A stretch of DNA of 29,494 nucleotides, taken from the NCBI GenBank assembly GCA_003427395.1, contig BFEA01000020.1:5777234-5806727 (forward strand), given 5' to 3'. A program made the position numbers and the translations under genes. Under the pieces are notes generated by a model. It was not told the origin of the DNA, made no database searches, and saw nothing but the letters and a program-made list of their open reading frames with translations. This DNA is from Chara braunii. Its lineage: Eukaryota; Streptophyta; Charophyceae; Charales; Characeae. Numbering within the stretch: position 1 is the stretch's first letter; every line of letters begins with the position of its first letter. This document shows, one piece after another, positions 10,208-19,370 of this stretch.

Positions 10208-10936
10208 ATGTCTCCTTCTCTCGCCACTTTGAAGGGCGACCAGTGTGTCTTTGACTACTCTTCTGAGTCCGAGATACTTCTGTATTACTCTCCTTCCACC
10301 GTGAATGCAGATTTGCAAAAGGATGGATCCTCCATCAGCCGCATGAACGGCAGAGCATACGAAGAGCCTTACCCCTGTACTCGTGAATTTGACTCAAAGT
10401 TGCTAGTCGCTAGAGCAGGCATGCAAAAATGCTCGCGAAAATGTGAATCAAAGCTGCTAGCCGCCAGAGTAGGCATACAATGCTAGTTGAGAATGATAAG
10501 AGAACCAGATTGCTTCTTGACGATCGACTCAGAAAGAAAAGAAATAAGGATGACGTCAAAAAAAAACAAAAACAAAAAAAAAAAGCATCGAATTTTTTTC
10601 TCTTCAGGCATACAACGACGTTTGCAAAAATGTGACTCAAAGATGCTAGCCGCCAAAGCAGGCATACAATGGTGCTTAAGAATGATGAGAGAGTCAGATA
10701 GCTACTTGACGATCGACTCAGAACAAGGAGGAACAAGGACGACGTCAACAGAAAAACAGAGTCGAGAATTTCTCTCTTCCTACACTCCTTTCAAATCATC
10801 CGTCAATGGTGTAGAAGCGAAAGTTGTGTTGCCCGCTGGAAAGGCGATACCCACGACAAAACGAGTTTTGAAATATCCCGTCTGGATTCAACAGCTCACC
10901 ACACACTTTGACTCCCAGAAAGGCTTACTCCGCTAG
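10208..10936 (+). pseudogene. Unrecognised reading frame with 63-residue internal repeats
   Basis: A single frame runs 243 codons from ATG 10208 to TAG 10934-10936 with only one internal stop (TAG 10484-10486). It contains three related blocks built on the pattern (C/F)xSK(L/M)LxA(R/K)xGxQ. The last two are 189 bp apart and share the longer pattern LRMxREx...LTIDSExxxxRxTS. The internal stop falls where the next repeat has TGC, so it could be a nonsense mutation. A Lys-rich, A-rich stretch follows the second block. I recognise no family. It may be a decayed host exon, or a tandem DNA repeat that happens to stay open. Confidence 0.4.
10391..10780 (+). repeat. 189-bp tandem repeat, about two copies plus a partial one
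   Basis: The sequence from TGT at 10442 recurs from TGT at 10631, offset 189. Shared blocks include CTGCTAGCCGCC-like, GGCATACAATG and GACGATCGACTCAGAA. A shorter copy starts 54 bases before the first, at 10388. This is the DNA basis of the protein repeat in the same interval. Confidence 0.75.
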
Positions 10937-11084
10937 TCTCCTTGAGGGTAGCAGATGCGCTACACTCCCTCAGTCATGCCCAGCCGCTAGAGCCACAGTG
11001 ACTATGGAGAGTTCTTTGCGGAATTCTCGACAATTGGAGTAGGAAAGATCACCTTCCGTCCAACTGACTTGAATCAGCCCTCGC

Positions 11085-11107
11085 GCCACGTCAGCCTGTG
11101 ACGTGGC
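11085..11107. promoter_or_regulatory. Inverted pair of TGACGTGGC-type bZIP sites
   Basis: GCCACGTCA (11085-11093) and TGACGTGGC (11099-11107) form a perfect 9-bp inverted repeat with a 5-bp spacer. Each arm is a C/G-box hybrid of the kind bound by plant bZIP factors. No downstream gene is recognised, so a regulatory role is inferred from the motif alone. The rest of 10937-11189 shows nothing else. Confidence 0.35.
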
Positions 11108-11187
11108 CTGGGCTACCGCCCTTCCCTGGTCGCACGTGCGTTAAGCGCTTAGCTCTCGGGCACATGGGTATGCCATCTAAGATGCCA

Positions 11188-11189
<2 letters not shown>

Positions 11190-11222
<33 letters not shown>

Positions 11223-11300
11223 GACAACACGCTCCAATCTATTCGTGGGGAGCAGCACGTGCTGCCACGTAACCTCTAAAAGATATAAACTGCTTTGGAG
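11190..11300 (-). mobile_element. LINE 3'-end fragment with 30-nt tail
   Basis: Thirty T on the plus strand (11190-11219) are followed by a stretch which on the minus strand reads AGCACGTGCTGCTCCCCACGAATAGATTGGAG. This resembles the CTCCCCACCAATAGATGGAG block of the LINE1 and LINE2 3' UTRs. It is therefore the tailed 3' end of a minus-strand LINE insertion. The upstream limit and a target duplication were not found. 11300-11509 holds no other recognisable feature. Confidence 0.5.
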
Positions 11301-11509
11301 CACCTGATAGTAGGGTGCTACCAATTCGACAAAAACAACACCGCCACTTCGCAAAGTAAATCCGTAGATCCATCGCACAAAGTAACGGTACCGAAGGTTC
11401 TAGAACGCCACATACTCTAGAAAACACTTAACAAGTACCTTCGCAAATTCAAGAGTCCAGGTTCAAAAACCAAACGCATAATCTAAACTCTCGTACAGAC
11501 CAGGTACAG

Positions 11510-11691
11510 CAAAGGATACCTTTTTTTTTTTTTTTTTTTTTTTTCAAAAGTCCATGGTGTCGTAGAGGCCGGTCACTGAGTGCACAGTAATCACCTGGAG
11601 CAGTAGGCCGTGGGTGTCCTGGAATATGAGACCACCTCCCATCCCATCCTCACGTCAATACTCCTAGCGCGCCCCCTATCCCAAAGGATCC
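11510..11691 (-). mobile_element. Small tailed retroposon (candidate SINE), 161 bp
   Basis: A 24-T run (11521-11544) starts an insert ending near 11681. CAAAGGATACC (11510-11520) before it and CAAAGGATCC (11682-11691) after it are near-identical and look like a target duplication. The body shows no coding potential and matches no element I can name. Confidence 0.45.
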
Positions 11692-11696
11692 TAGAA

Positions 11697-11923
11697 CCGA
11701 GGTAGGAAGTTTTTTTTTTTTTTTTTTTTTTTTAAATAAAAGGGCCCAGTGCCCAAGGCTGATACTATGAATATGATGATTGAGGCCGCGGTCCTCACAG
11801 TCTACCCGGAGGTAACCAGAAGGATCCTGCTGAGAACAAAAATTGAGCCAACAGCTCTGTGCTATTGATCTAATATCCACTGAACCATGCACTATTGAAC
11901 TAGCATAGTGCCGAGGTAGGAAG
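11697..11923 (-). mobile_element. SINE-like retroposon, 201 bp, with perfect 13-bp target duplication
   Basis: CCGAGGTAGGAAG occurs at 11697-11709 and at 11911-11923. Between them lie a 24-T run (11710-11733) and about 177 bp of body, so the insert is a minus-strand retroposon with an A tail. Near its 5' end the minus strand has TGGTTCAGTGG, close to a pol III A box, and about 35 nt on a poor B-box-like GTTCTCAGC. A tRNA-derived SINE is likely but the B box is weak. Confidence 0.65.
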
Positions 11924-11996
11924 GTAACGCATAAGAACTGAAAAAACTGAAGCAACCTTTATTCTACACCGACTCTTGCACGAAAACACCGGTCCG

Positions 11997-12260
11997 GGTT
12001 CGAGTCCTTTATCCAATATCAACCGAAGAAAAAAACCTAGCTAAAAGCCTAAAACAGGATGGACAATCCAAGCACCTGCATTCGAGTCGGAACAACTTAA
12101 TTACCCTGTGGGCCTGCACTAATACACCCAACTTCCAAACAGAGTTATATTCGAAAACTGGCCCTGGTTCAAATGCTTTTCAGACACCACCAAGGCAACA
12201 GAACTAACTAGACTTGTAGTAGGCAACGCCAAGCACCTGCGTCCGAGTCCAAATCAACTT
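11997..12260 (+). repeat. tRNA B-box-like sequences and a 31-bp direct repeat
   Basis: 11997-12007 is GGTTCGAGTCC, a perfect pol III B box, but no A box is found 30-40 nt upstream. A block starting CCAAGCACCTGC and containing a CGAGTC core occurs at 12068-12098 and again at 12229-12260, 161 bp apart. These look like remnants of tRNA-derived SINEs. No intact element can be outlined. Confidence 0.35.
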
Positions 12261-12299
12261 GTGTACCCAAACTTATGTTTCTGAGTTGTACCAATGGAA

Positions 12300-13523
12300 T
12301 GTATGCCTTCCTGAGATTCTCATTTGCTGCTGAGTTTTCTAAGTCTGTGTGTGTGCGTGCTTGCTGGTCTGCGTGCCTGTCTGAGTGCTTGTCGGCTTGA
12401 GTATGTGTGTGACCCGCAAGGGGCACTTGTTCGTTGGGAGGCCCGGAGGGCCGGTACATCGCTGTGGCCGTGGCTTTGAGGGTTGCAGCGGGGAAAACAC
12501 TCAAGTGGCGGGAGTAGGCCCCCGACACTTAGAGCAGAGGGGAAAAACACTCAAGTAGCAGGTAGGTCGGTACCACACTAAGTAGTGGTAGATGTGTCGG
12601 GTACTCGAGGCCGAGCAGAAGAAGACAAAAGTTGGCATTTTTAGAGGCCCAGTAGTTGTAGGCTAGGTCTAGGCAGGTACCAGTCCCAGTAGTCTGAGTC
12701 TAGGGCCTGTATGGGCAATATCTGAGTCTGCGATGATGTTTCCCTCCGAAAGGGAGGAGGTACCGGTTGCTTGAAGGCCACGCGGCCTGGAAGTCACTGC
12801 TCAAGAGGCAAGCAGGCCACTATATCTCCAGGAGGAGCAAAGAGATCCTCCTCATTCTGCGGTGTGCAAGTTTGGCGACACACTGCCTGGAGCGCTGGTT
12901 GGAGCAGCGCTGCTAGGGAGAGAGGAGCGCCCAGCTTCCCCACCGCGGCTATAGTGGAGGAGCATGGGCCAGAGGAGGAGGAAGGAAAGGACTAGGAGAG
13001 GAGAGAGCCAGAGGTACTTACCTTGCTATGGAGGACGCCATCTTCATCACCTTGGTGGGCGCTGCATCTGGAAGGCCCCACTTGGGGTAGAGGTACACCA
13101 AGAAGCTTTGAGGCTGAGTCAGGCATGGCGGCCTGAGCTAGAGCAGCCATAGCTGCTTTGAGTTGTCTTTTGCACATCAGGGCAAGCCCTTAGCAGTCCG
13201 CCAAAGAGGGAGAAGGGTCGCCATGGCTATGCTGGACGTCATGTTGTACCTGCAGTAGAAGAGGGATTCGGACTTTGATTCTGGTTCAGCCATTCAACAT
13301 TATTATTATTGTTTATTGTTTGAATAAGAGGGAAGGAGAAAAGGAGGACGAAACTGGTTGGCGAGAAGACGGAATTATCATTGGTCTTTGCTGGTGTACA
13401 TCTTCTTCTTTTTCTTTCTTTCTTCTTCTACTACTTCTTTCCTTCTCCTTCCTCTCAAGTTCATTCATTTCTTTCTGCAATTGGATGGCATGGTGCTTTC
13501 TCATGAATGTGTACTTTGAAATT
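12300..13523. other. No gene recognised; short direct repeat
   Basis: I find no coding, RNA or LINE signature. A GGGAAAA(A)CACTCAAGT block near 12490 recurs near 12539. Short open frames at 12208-12550 and 12771-13152 are low-complexity or lack motifs. 13400-13450 is a CTT-rich microsatellite-like stretch. Confidence 0.4.
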
Positions 13524-13533
13524 GGCCAGGATC
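13524..13533. repeat. LINE2 target-site duplication, left copy
   Basis: GGCCAGGATC lies directly before the T run. The identical right copy is at 19371-19380, directly next to the truncated ORF2 start. Confidence 0.85.
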
Positions 13534-13560
13534 TTTTTTTTTTTTTTTTTTTTGGAAGAA

Positions 13561-13620
13561 CCGCCCGAGTGGGTGCTAGGGGTGCTGGTAAGAGCAGACA
13601 CCTCTAGTAGTCTCGGGCGG
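13561..13620 (-). repeat. LINE2 3'-terminal stem
   Basis: CCGCCCGAG (13561-13569) and CTCGGGCGG (13612-13620) are perfect inverted copies with a 42-nt loop, seven bases from the tail. In RNA this would form a terminal hairpin. Whether the RT uses it is unknown. Confidence 0.5.
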
Positions 13621-13650
13621 GCTCCATCTATTGGTGTGGAGCAACACCTT

Positions 13651-13674
13651 CTGGAAAGCGGGTCCAGCGTCCCT
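13651..13674 (-). repeat. LINE2 3' UTR conserved core
   Basis: On the minus strand this reads AGGGACGCTGGACCCGCTTT then CCAG, the same core as in LINE1, LINE4 and LINE5. Confidence 0.75.
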
Positions 13675-13926
13675 GAACATTGTGGCTGTTTGTTGTCTGA
13701 TACATATAGTTGTGATGGTAGACAGCTGCTGGGCACTCCTCTGAGTACCTCTAAGTCCAGCAGATAGGGAAGTAGAACTTACTAATTTGCCTTAGCTGCT
13801 TGCCTATCTGCCGATTTAAATTGCAACTGGGTTGAGTTACAGTAAACCTTTAGATCACATGATTGTTGCCCAGGGGCTTGAACGCAGGTCTCCCCAATCC
13901 ACTCAGCAAGAAACCATTCCTGTTCC

Positions 13927-14270
13927 TGTGTTGGAGTCTCGTTCAGACCTTTTGCAGTTTCGGACCCATTCACACCATGTCATGTTGTGGCTGCTGGAAC
14001 CATCTGTTGTCCCTGCCCCGGCCATCGTCCATGATGTCTTCTATAGCCAGGGATCATCCTTCGTCTTTTTGTAGCCTTGTTGTCAGTAAATTTCCTCCTG
14101 TGTTGGAGTCTCGTTCAGACCTTCTGCAGTTTCGGACCCATTCACGCCATGTCATGTTGTGGCTGCTGAAACCATCTGCTGTTCCTGGCCCGGCCATCAT
14201 CCATGATGTCTTCTATAGCCAGGGATCATCCTTTGTCTTTTTGTAGCCTTGTTGCCAGTAAATTTCCTCC
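13927..14270. repeat. 172-bp tandem duplication in the LINE2 3' UTR
   Basis: 13927-14098 is repeated at 14099-14270, with shared landmarks TTGGAGTCTCGTTCAGACCT, CATGTCATGTTGTGGCTGCTG and CCATGATGTCTTCTATAGCC. A third start (TGTGTCATCCC) follows. The copies differ at a modest number of sites. Confidence 0.9.
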
Positions 14271-14375
14271 TGTGTCATCCCTATCTCATCCCGACCGCTC
14301 TCCTTTTATCAGGAGATTCCCATGTCTTCTGCTGATTGCAGCCGTCACCACAGATGGGGTTGAGGAGCGAATGAG

Positions 14376-14465
14376 GTGGGTGGGGGGGGGGAGGGGGGGG
14401 GAAGACGGGGNTGAGGGGGGTGAGGGGGGGGGGGGGCGGGGGGGTTGGGGGGGGGGGGGGGGGGA
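14376..14465. repeat. G-rich tract with an undetermined base
   Basis: This stretch of almost pure G includes runs of more than ten and an N at 14411, which marks uncertain assembly. It is inside the LINE2 3' UTR, on the strand opposite to the LINE sense, and could form G-quadruplexes. Confidence 0.8.
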
Positions 14466-14790
14466 TAGGTAGTGGCTGAGGGGTATGGGCGGCAACTGCG
14501 GCAGTCTTTGAGGGGATAAGGGAGACCTAGGGATATCACACTGCTAGTCAGATATTAGCACGAAATTAGTCGGGAGGAAGGGGACTGCAAAATCGCTGAG
14601 TGGTCTTCTTTGCCAGGCTGGCTCCGATGATCTCCATGGCTTCCATCGTAACTATGTTGTGTGCAACATTCATTTCCGAAAACAGTTCGGCCGGGTCCTG
14701 CCAAAGCTGATAGTAGGATTCCCGGATGGCTGCTTTGGCCACAGGTTCCTTTTCCTCCCGATAATCTCTGAGAAAGTTTTTCCAGGCCTC

Positions 14791-15159
14791 CTAAGTTCTC
14801 ATTCTAATTACCTCCTCGATGGCTTGTTGTGCTTGCTGCAACCCAAATTGATGACTATTCCTTTGACAGGAACATCTAGCTCTCCAGGCCAGCATGAGAA
14901 CTTGCAGCCTCATATACGAGAAGAGATTGGTGGCGAAGGGGGACCATTGCGCCATCAGATGTCGGTTCTTGTTGAGCAACAGGAGGTCGATGTCCCATGG
15001 GGTGTGAAATGTTGCGTCCCACCACCTCCATAACTGGGTGATCATTGGGCAGACCAGCAGGTAATGTTCCAATGTTGCCCGGGCCGGAGGCGACGATCTC
15101 CCACAATAAGTGCAGATGGGGGACAACAGACCTTTTTGTTCAAGGTCTGTTCTTGACAA
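14791..15159 (-). pseudogene. LINE2 zinc-binding (zf-RVT) domain
   Basis: The pattern is CTYCGRS...EHYLLVCP followed by LWRWWD, then the helical tail LQVLMLAWRARCSCQRN. It has the same order and spacing class as the LINE1 zinc domain. The frame continues past one TAG to the ORF2 stop at 14566. Confidence 0.88.
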
Positions 15160-16102
15160 AAGTCAGTCCGGGGTGGGCAAGCAGCGATGGAGGATTTGCT
15201 ATTGCAGCGCTCTGAGATTCGTAGGCATGATCTTGGACTACTTGGCCCAAGGCAAGGCCTCCATCAACTGCGAGTCGATGGGTGAGTCTCGTGCCCATCT
15301 GTTAGATATCGTGCGATTGATTGTTGCAGGTGGGCTGGAGGTTTTATATCCCCCTTTGACAGGGTGGTCCCATACGCGCATTGGATTCGGACCGGGCCAC
15401 TCCCATTCCCTCGGATGGAAAGATAGCCTGGCAAGTGGCATTGAGGGCTCATACACAAAAAAATCCCTCCTGGCAGTCCCCCACCACACATGTACGAATG
15501 AGACCTACCCAACTTTCATCGCTGTCCAAGTCTTCGTTTCGTGTAAGTTTAGAGAATCTGGCTCCTGGTTGGGCAGGCTCATATGCTTCCAATGAACACA
15601 ACCCTTCCTTATTTTGTTGCACCCTAAATAATGTGAGTGGGAGGGTCAGGTATGTATGCCTAATCACCCACTGGCAAGGGTCAGCTGCCATGATATGGGG
15701 AGGGCCTCCCTTAGTTTACCCAGTTTGTCCTCCACGTTTTTGGCATATTTCAACTTCAATTGTAGCTGAGCAGCCGTGGCCCAATCACCTTTATGCTTGT
15801 CCCACGGGTCCCCTACCGTAAAAATGCCTTTTTTTGCCCATGTCAATCAAGGTGAGTTTGTTAACATCGATAAGGGTTTTCCATCCTCATTTAGTGCGTA
15901 GGGGTTGCCAAAAAGTGACTGTCTCCATATGTTGTGCCATCTGTTGGGGGGTTGTCTCTGTTGCGGGCCGCGTGTCCTCCAGAGTCTAAGCATAAAGGGT
16001 CACAAGGGGTCTAAGAGCAGATCGATCCTCGTTGCTTGTGCTGGGGTGTGAGCATGCGTTTGTCACAAGGGGGGGGGAATCGACCAGTGTTTTGTTTGTA
16101 AG

Positions 16103-16558
16103 TCATCGGAAGGGGTGTAGAGTGTTGGCTGTTAGCAACTCTGGGGCCAGGTTGGCAATCTGCAAACAAGCTAGAGGGACCCATGGAATGTCGTTCCCTA
16201 TGAGTAGCCTGATGAGGACCTTGAAAATTAAGGCTTCGTTTTCCCTTTCTGGATCCAGTATTCCCAAGCGTCCTTTAGACCTTGGTTGAGTGAGGGTTTC
16301 CCAACTCAGTCGATGCACACACCCCTGGTCTTTGACGCTATTCTTCCATAGATACGTAGTCAACGCTTTCCTCAACCTGGTGTATTGTCTCGGCTTCAGC
16401 GGCCAAATAACCAATTTATACCATATGGCTGCTAGTATTGCATTGTTTATTGTCAGGGCCCGCCCCACCAGCGAAGTGTGTAGCCCCTCCCATTTTGCCA
16501 GACGATCTAGCGCCATATCAACTAACCTATCCCCGTGCTCATGTGGAGGCCCCAACAC
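16103..16558 (-). pseudogene. LINE2 RT thumb/connection region
   Basis: An open block of 151 residues with LVGRALTINNAILAAIWYKL, LRKALTTYLW, LSWETLTQPRSKGRLGILDPE and IPWVPLACLQ. The LTQPxxxGxLxI and TYLW blocks also identify the start of LINE5 (25838 onward) and LINE6 (28620-28400). Confidence 0.85.
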
Positions 16559-16637
16559 AGTTAGTCTTACCCAAGGATTCTGATGGCATCCTCCTTTTGC
16601 GCTCAGCCAACGTTGGATGAAGAGGTGGGGGTTCTCC

Positions 16638-17363
16638 CTAAGGGTGGAACCGCCATCCTTCTGTTTTGGAACCCCAGATGACTTTCATGTCGGCTGCTAA
16701 TGAAAATAGGCGGATGATGTGTGTAAGGGCGCTGAGGCTATCAGGGTCTGCTCGTAGAAGCACTATGAGGTCATCCGCAAATAGCGAAGTCACCGGGATG
16801 AGGTGGCTAGGGATATCAGGAATGGGTACTTTCCTAATCTGAGGGTGAGATCTGATCAGCGAGGCTAGAGCTGTCGTTACTATTACAAACAAGAGCGGAT
16901 ATATGGGGTCTCCTTGGCGCACCGATCTTTGTAGGTGTATTGGCGGTGACAAGTGCCCATTAAGCATGATATTGGTGGTAGCCGATCTATGGTGAAGGCT
17001 CACCCAATTGCAGAATTTCGGGCCGAAGTTTATCTTGACCAGACACGTGTCCAGGAAGTCTCAGTTTACATGGTCGTATGCTTTCTCAAAGTCAATAAAC
17101 AAGATGGCCGCTTGGTCCTGTCGTTGATGAGCATACTTAATGGTCTCATTGACCAGTAGAATGTTGTTTTGAATGTTGCGGTTTGGCATGAACCCTGTTT
17201 GGTCTGGATGAATCAGAATATTCATGAGTGACAACAACCTATTAGTTAGTGTCTTGGCCACCATTTTGTAAGGCACCGGGAGGAGAGTAACGGGTCTGTA
17301 GTTTCTGATATCCTCCTTGTACCCTTTCTTGTATAGGAGTGTGGTGACGCCCTGCCCAATCAT
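16638..17363 (-). pseudogene. LINE2 reverse transcriptase domain
   Basis: Fingers and palm motifs are GVTTLLYKKGYKEDIRNYRPV, QTGFMPNRNIQNN, IDFEKAYDHV, QRSVRQGDPIYPLLF and LFADDLIVLL (FADD at 16781-16770). All catalytic aspartates are present. The frame is cut by one TGA at 17063-17061 where LINE1 has Cys (TGT). This copy preserves the RT motifs better than LINE1. Confidence 0.92.
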
Positions 17364-18442
17364 ACCCTCAAATATTTCTTCCTTCTGTACCGCCCTGATC
17401 TAGTCCATAAGATCAGCCTGGAAGAGATCCCAAAACCGCACCCAAAACTCATTTGGGAATGAGTCTATGTCAGGGGTCTTTTCATCTTCCATACCCTGAA
17501 GGACCTCCCAAACGTCTTGGGCGGAGAGGGGCTTATCCAACTCACTTTTTTGATCAGTTGTCAGGCGTGAGTGGACAACTTCCAGCAGCCTTTCCCTTGC
17601 ACTGAGGACCTCACGGGGGGCCTAGTTGGGTGTCTGGGATGTGAATAGGTTGCGGTAGTATTGGGCCGCATAATTTGCTATGGTATAGGCATTGGTCGCA
17701 GCCTAGGCCGAATTATCAAGCGGGTGTCTGAGCTTGAGGACTGTGTTTGCCCTCGCCCTGACCTTTGCTTTGTTAAAGAAATATTTCGCCATTGTTCCTT
17801 TTGTGTATGACCGCTTGATTTTTGTCTGCGCCTGTTCTTCGATGTACGCCCGAAGGCGATCTCGTGCTTCTTGGAGCTTCTCAAACGAGGGTTGGTGCTA
17901 TGGATCGTCCATAAAGTGTTTATCCCATTCTTCAAGCTCATGCATGAGGCTATCGAGAATGACTTTGCGGTCTCTTGCACATTGGATAGAGAACGTTTTG
18001 GCGCTCTCTCTCAGGTGTGCAATGCCTTCATTGAACCAAGATACCATGTGCCCTGATTCTGGTTTTTGGGATTGCCAATAGATCCAGAATGTGTTCACTA
18101 TTTTTTTAAATCTCATGAGGGGGAGGAGGGATCTGTTAAATTTGTAGAATCCCAATCCCCTTTGAATATGGGTGTGGAAGGACAATCTCATTCTGTGATC
18201 AAAGGCTTTGTAGGGGCTGATTGTTGTGATTTCAACCATTGTGACCGAGTTTTTTGAGACCAGGGTGAGGTCTATCCTTGGTTTACCGTACCTCGATCGC
18301 CCTTGGGTGTCAAGCATGTGTAGGCTCTTTGGTTAGGATGCAACAGCCTATAGGCATCTTCGAGTTGCCTATCTGCAATAAATTGTTTGAGCATGAGAAC
18401 ATCCGGTCCCATGGTTAGTAGGGGAGGGGTCAAAGAACGACC

Positions 18443-18841
18443 ATTTCGTCAAAATTGACATATTTTATTTTATGAACGAAATTGAAACTGAGTTTTTTGG
18501 TCGAAAACTCGTCAAAATTTGTTGTTTCTAAGGGTCCAGCATTTTACAAACGCTGGACCCCCTGGTTGTGCATGGACCTAGCTTGAGACCAGGCACCTCC
18601 AGGCAGGACTGCCTGGAGGTACCTGGTCTCAAGTTAGGTCCATGTACAGCCAGGGGGTCCATCGTTTTACAGGTACCTGGTCTCAAGTTAGGTCCATGTA
18701 CAGCCAAGGGGTCCAGCGTTTGTAAAACGTTGGACCCTCAAGAACACCAAAATTTGACGAGCTTTCGGCCAGAAACTCAGTTTCAATTTCGTTCAAAAAA
18801 AAAAAAAATGTCCATTTTGACGAAATGCCAGTTAAACGATT
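18443..18841. mobile_element. Fold-back (MITE-like) element with long inverted arms
   Basis: The left arm starting ATTTCGTCAAAATTGACAT and the right arm ending in its complement (ATGTCCATTTTGACGAAAT) are inverted copies over most of the element. The centre is the perfect inverted repeat CTCCAGGCAG/CTGCCTGGAG near 18597-18617. Coding capacity is nil. The possible target duplication is CGACC (18438-18442 and 18842-18846). The right end extends about 15 bp past the left arm, so limits and superfamily remain uncertain. Confidence 0.8.
18617..18724. repeat. 54-bp tandem duplication inside the fold-back element
   Basis: AGGTACCTGGTCTCAAGTTA starts at 18617 and again at 18671. The two 54-bp units differ at a few places. 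The duplication makes the right arm longer than the left. Confidence 0.9.
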
Positions 18842-19370
18842 CGACCGTTGTGGAGTAGACCTACGGTCCATTGCAGGGTCGAGCATGGTATTGAAGTCTC
18901 CAGCCAGGATCATTGGGACATCATTCGGCAGATGTTCTTGAAAAGAGAGCCACAAGTCCACCCTACTAGTGGGGTCATTCTGAGCATATAGGCTTACTAA
19001 ATAGAATTCTTCCTGTTCGTAGGCATCTTTCAAACAAACCCATCTCCCTTGTTGACCATCGTATTCCATGTGCAGCAGTCCGAGCTTTGAGGAGGGCAGC
19101 AACCAGATTGCGACCCCCGTCGATGCCCTTGCCCTTGCCGGTGTTGAGAAGCTCGCATAGGGCTAGATGGACTTCGCCTTTGCAATGTGTTGTGGGATAT
19201 CATGAAGATGGGTCTCTTGAACACACAACGCATCCGGTAATGCACCAAAGCTCGGGTATTTAATCATGTTCCAAATGACACCCTTCTTGTCTGTTGAGGC
19301 CTGAATGAGGTCATGAATGTTAAGTGATCGTATATCTATGTCAGCTCGGGCCAATTTTGTTGCCCACAGG

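Larger units (their letters stand above)
13534..19370 (-). mobile_element. LINE2: 5'-truncated L1-like retrotransposon with target duplication
   Basis: The element begins at its tail (20 T on the plus strand, 13534-13553) and ends at 19370. It is flanked by GGCCAGGATC at 13524-13533 and at 19371-19380. It has no ORF1 and starts inside ORF2 at a position matching about residue 20 of the LINE1 protein (LARADIDIRSLN against LKRNADLDLRTLN), so it is a typical 5'-truncated copy of about 5.8 kb. Inside it are a fold-back insertion and a 3'-UTR duplication. Confidence 0.9.
14566..19370 (-). pseudogene. LINE2 ORF2 (endonuclease-reverse transcriptase), 5'-truncated and broken
   Basis: The reading runs from the truncated start at 19370 to TAA at 14568-14566, after a C-terminal tail containing FLRDYREEKEP and AKKTTQRFCSPLPPD. 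Domain order is endonuclease, RT, connection, zf-RVT and tail. Stops include TAG at 19165-19163, TGA at 17063-17061 after IDFEKAYDHVN (where many LINEs have Trp), and a TAG just after the zinc-domain block. Frameshifts occur near 18317, 16600 and 15240-15850. A 399-bp fold-back element splits the endonuclease. Confidence 0.88.
17898..19370 (-). pseudogene. LINE2 endonuclease domain, split by a fold-back element
   Basis: The N-terminal part (19370-18847) has LCVQETHL, STGVAIWLLPSSKL, YLVSLYAQND and AGDFN (18904-18890), so the glycine lost in LINE1 is intact here. The C-terminal part (18437-17898) has ADRQLEDAYRLLHPN, SRYGKPRIDLTLVSKN and DHRMRLSF. The break between them is the insertion at 18443-18841. 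A further frameshift near 18317 separates HPNQRAYTCL from the RIDLTLVS frame. Confidence 0.88.

Noticed and set aside
13313-13504. Lys/Arg/Glu-rich open frame
   Set aside because: It is the translation of a CTT-rich microsatellite-like stretch.
18711-18724. Relationship between the fold-back element and the LINE 3' core through GGGTCCAGCGT
   Set aside because: The shared stretch is only about 11 bp and the surrounding sequences differ; chance is sufficient.
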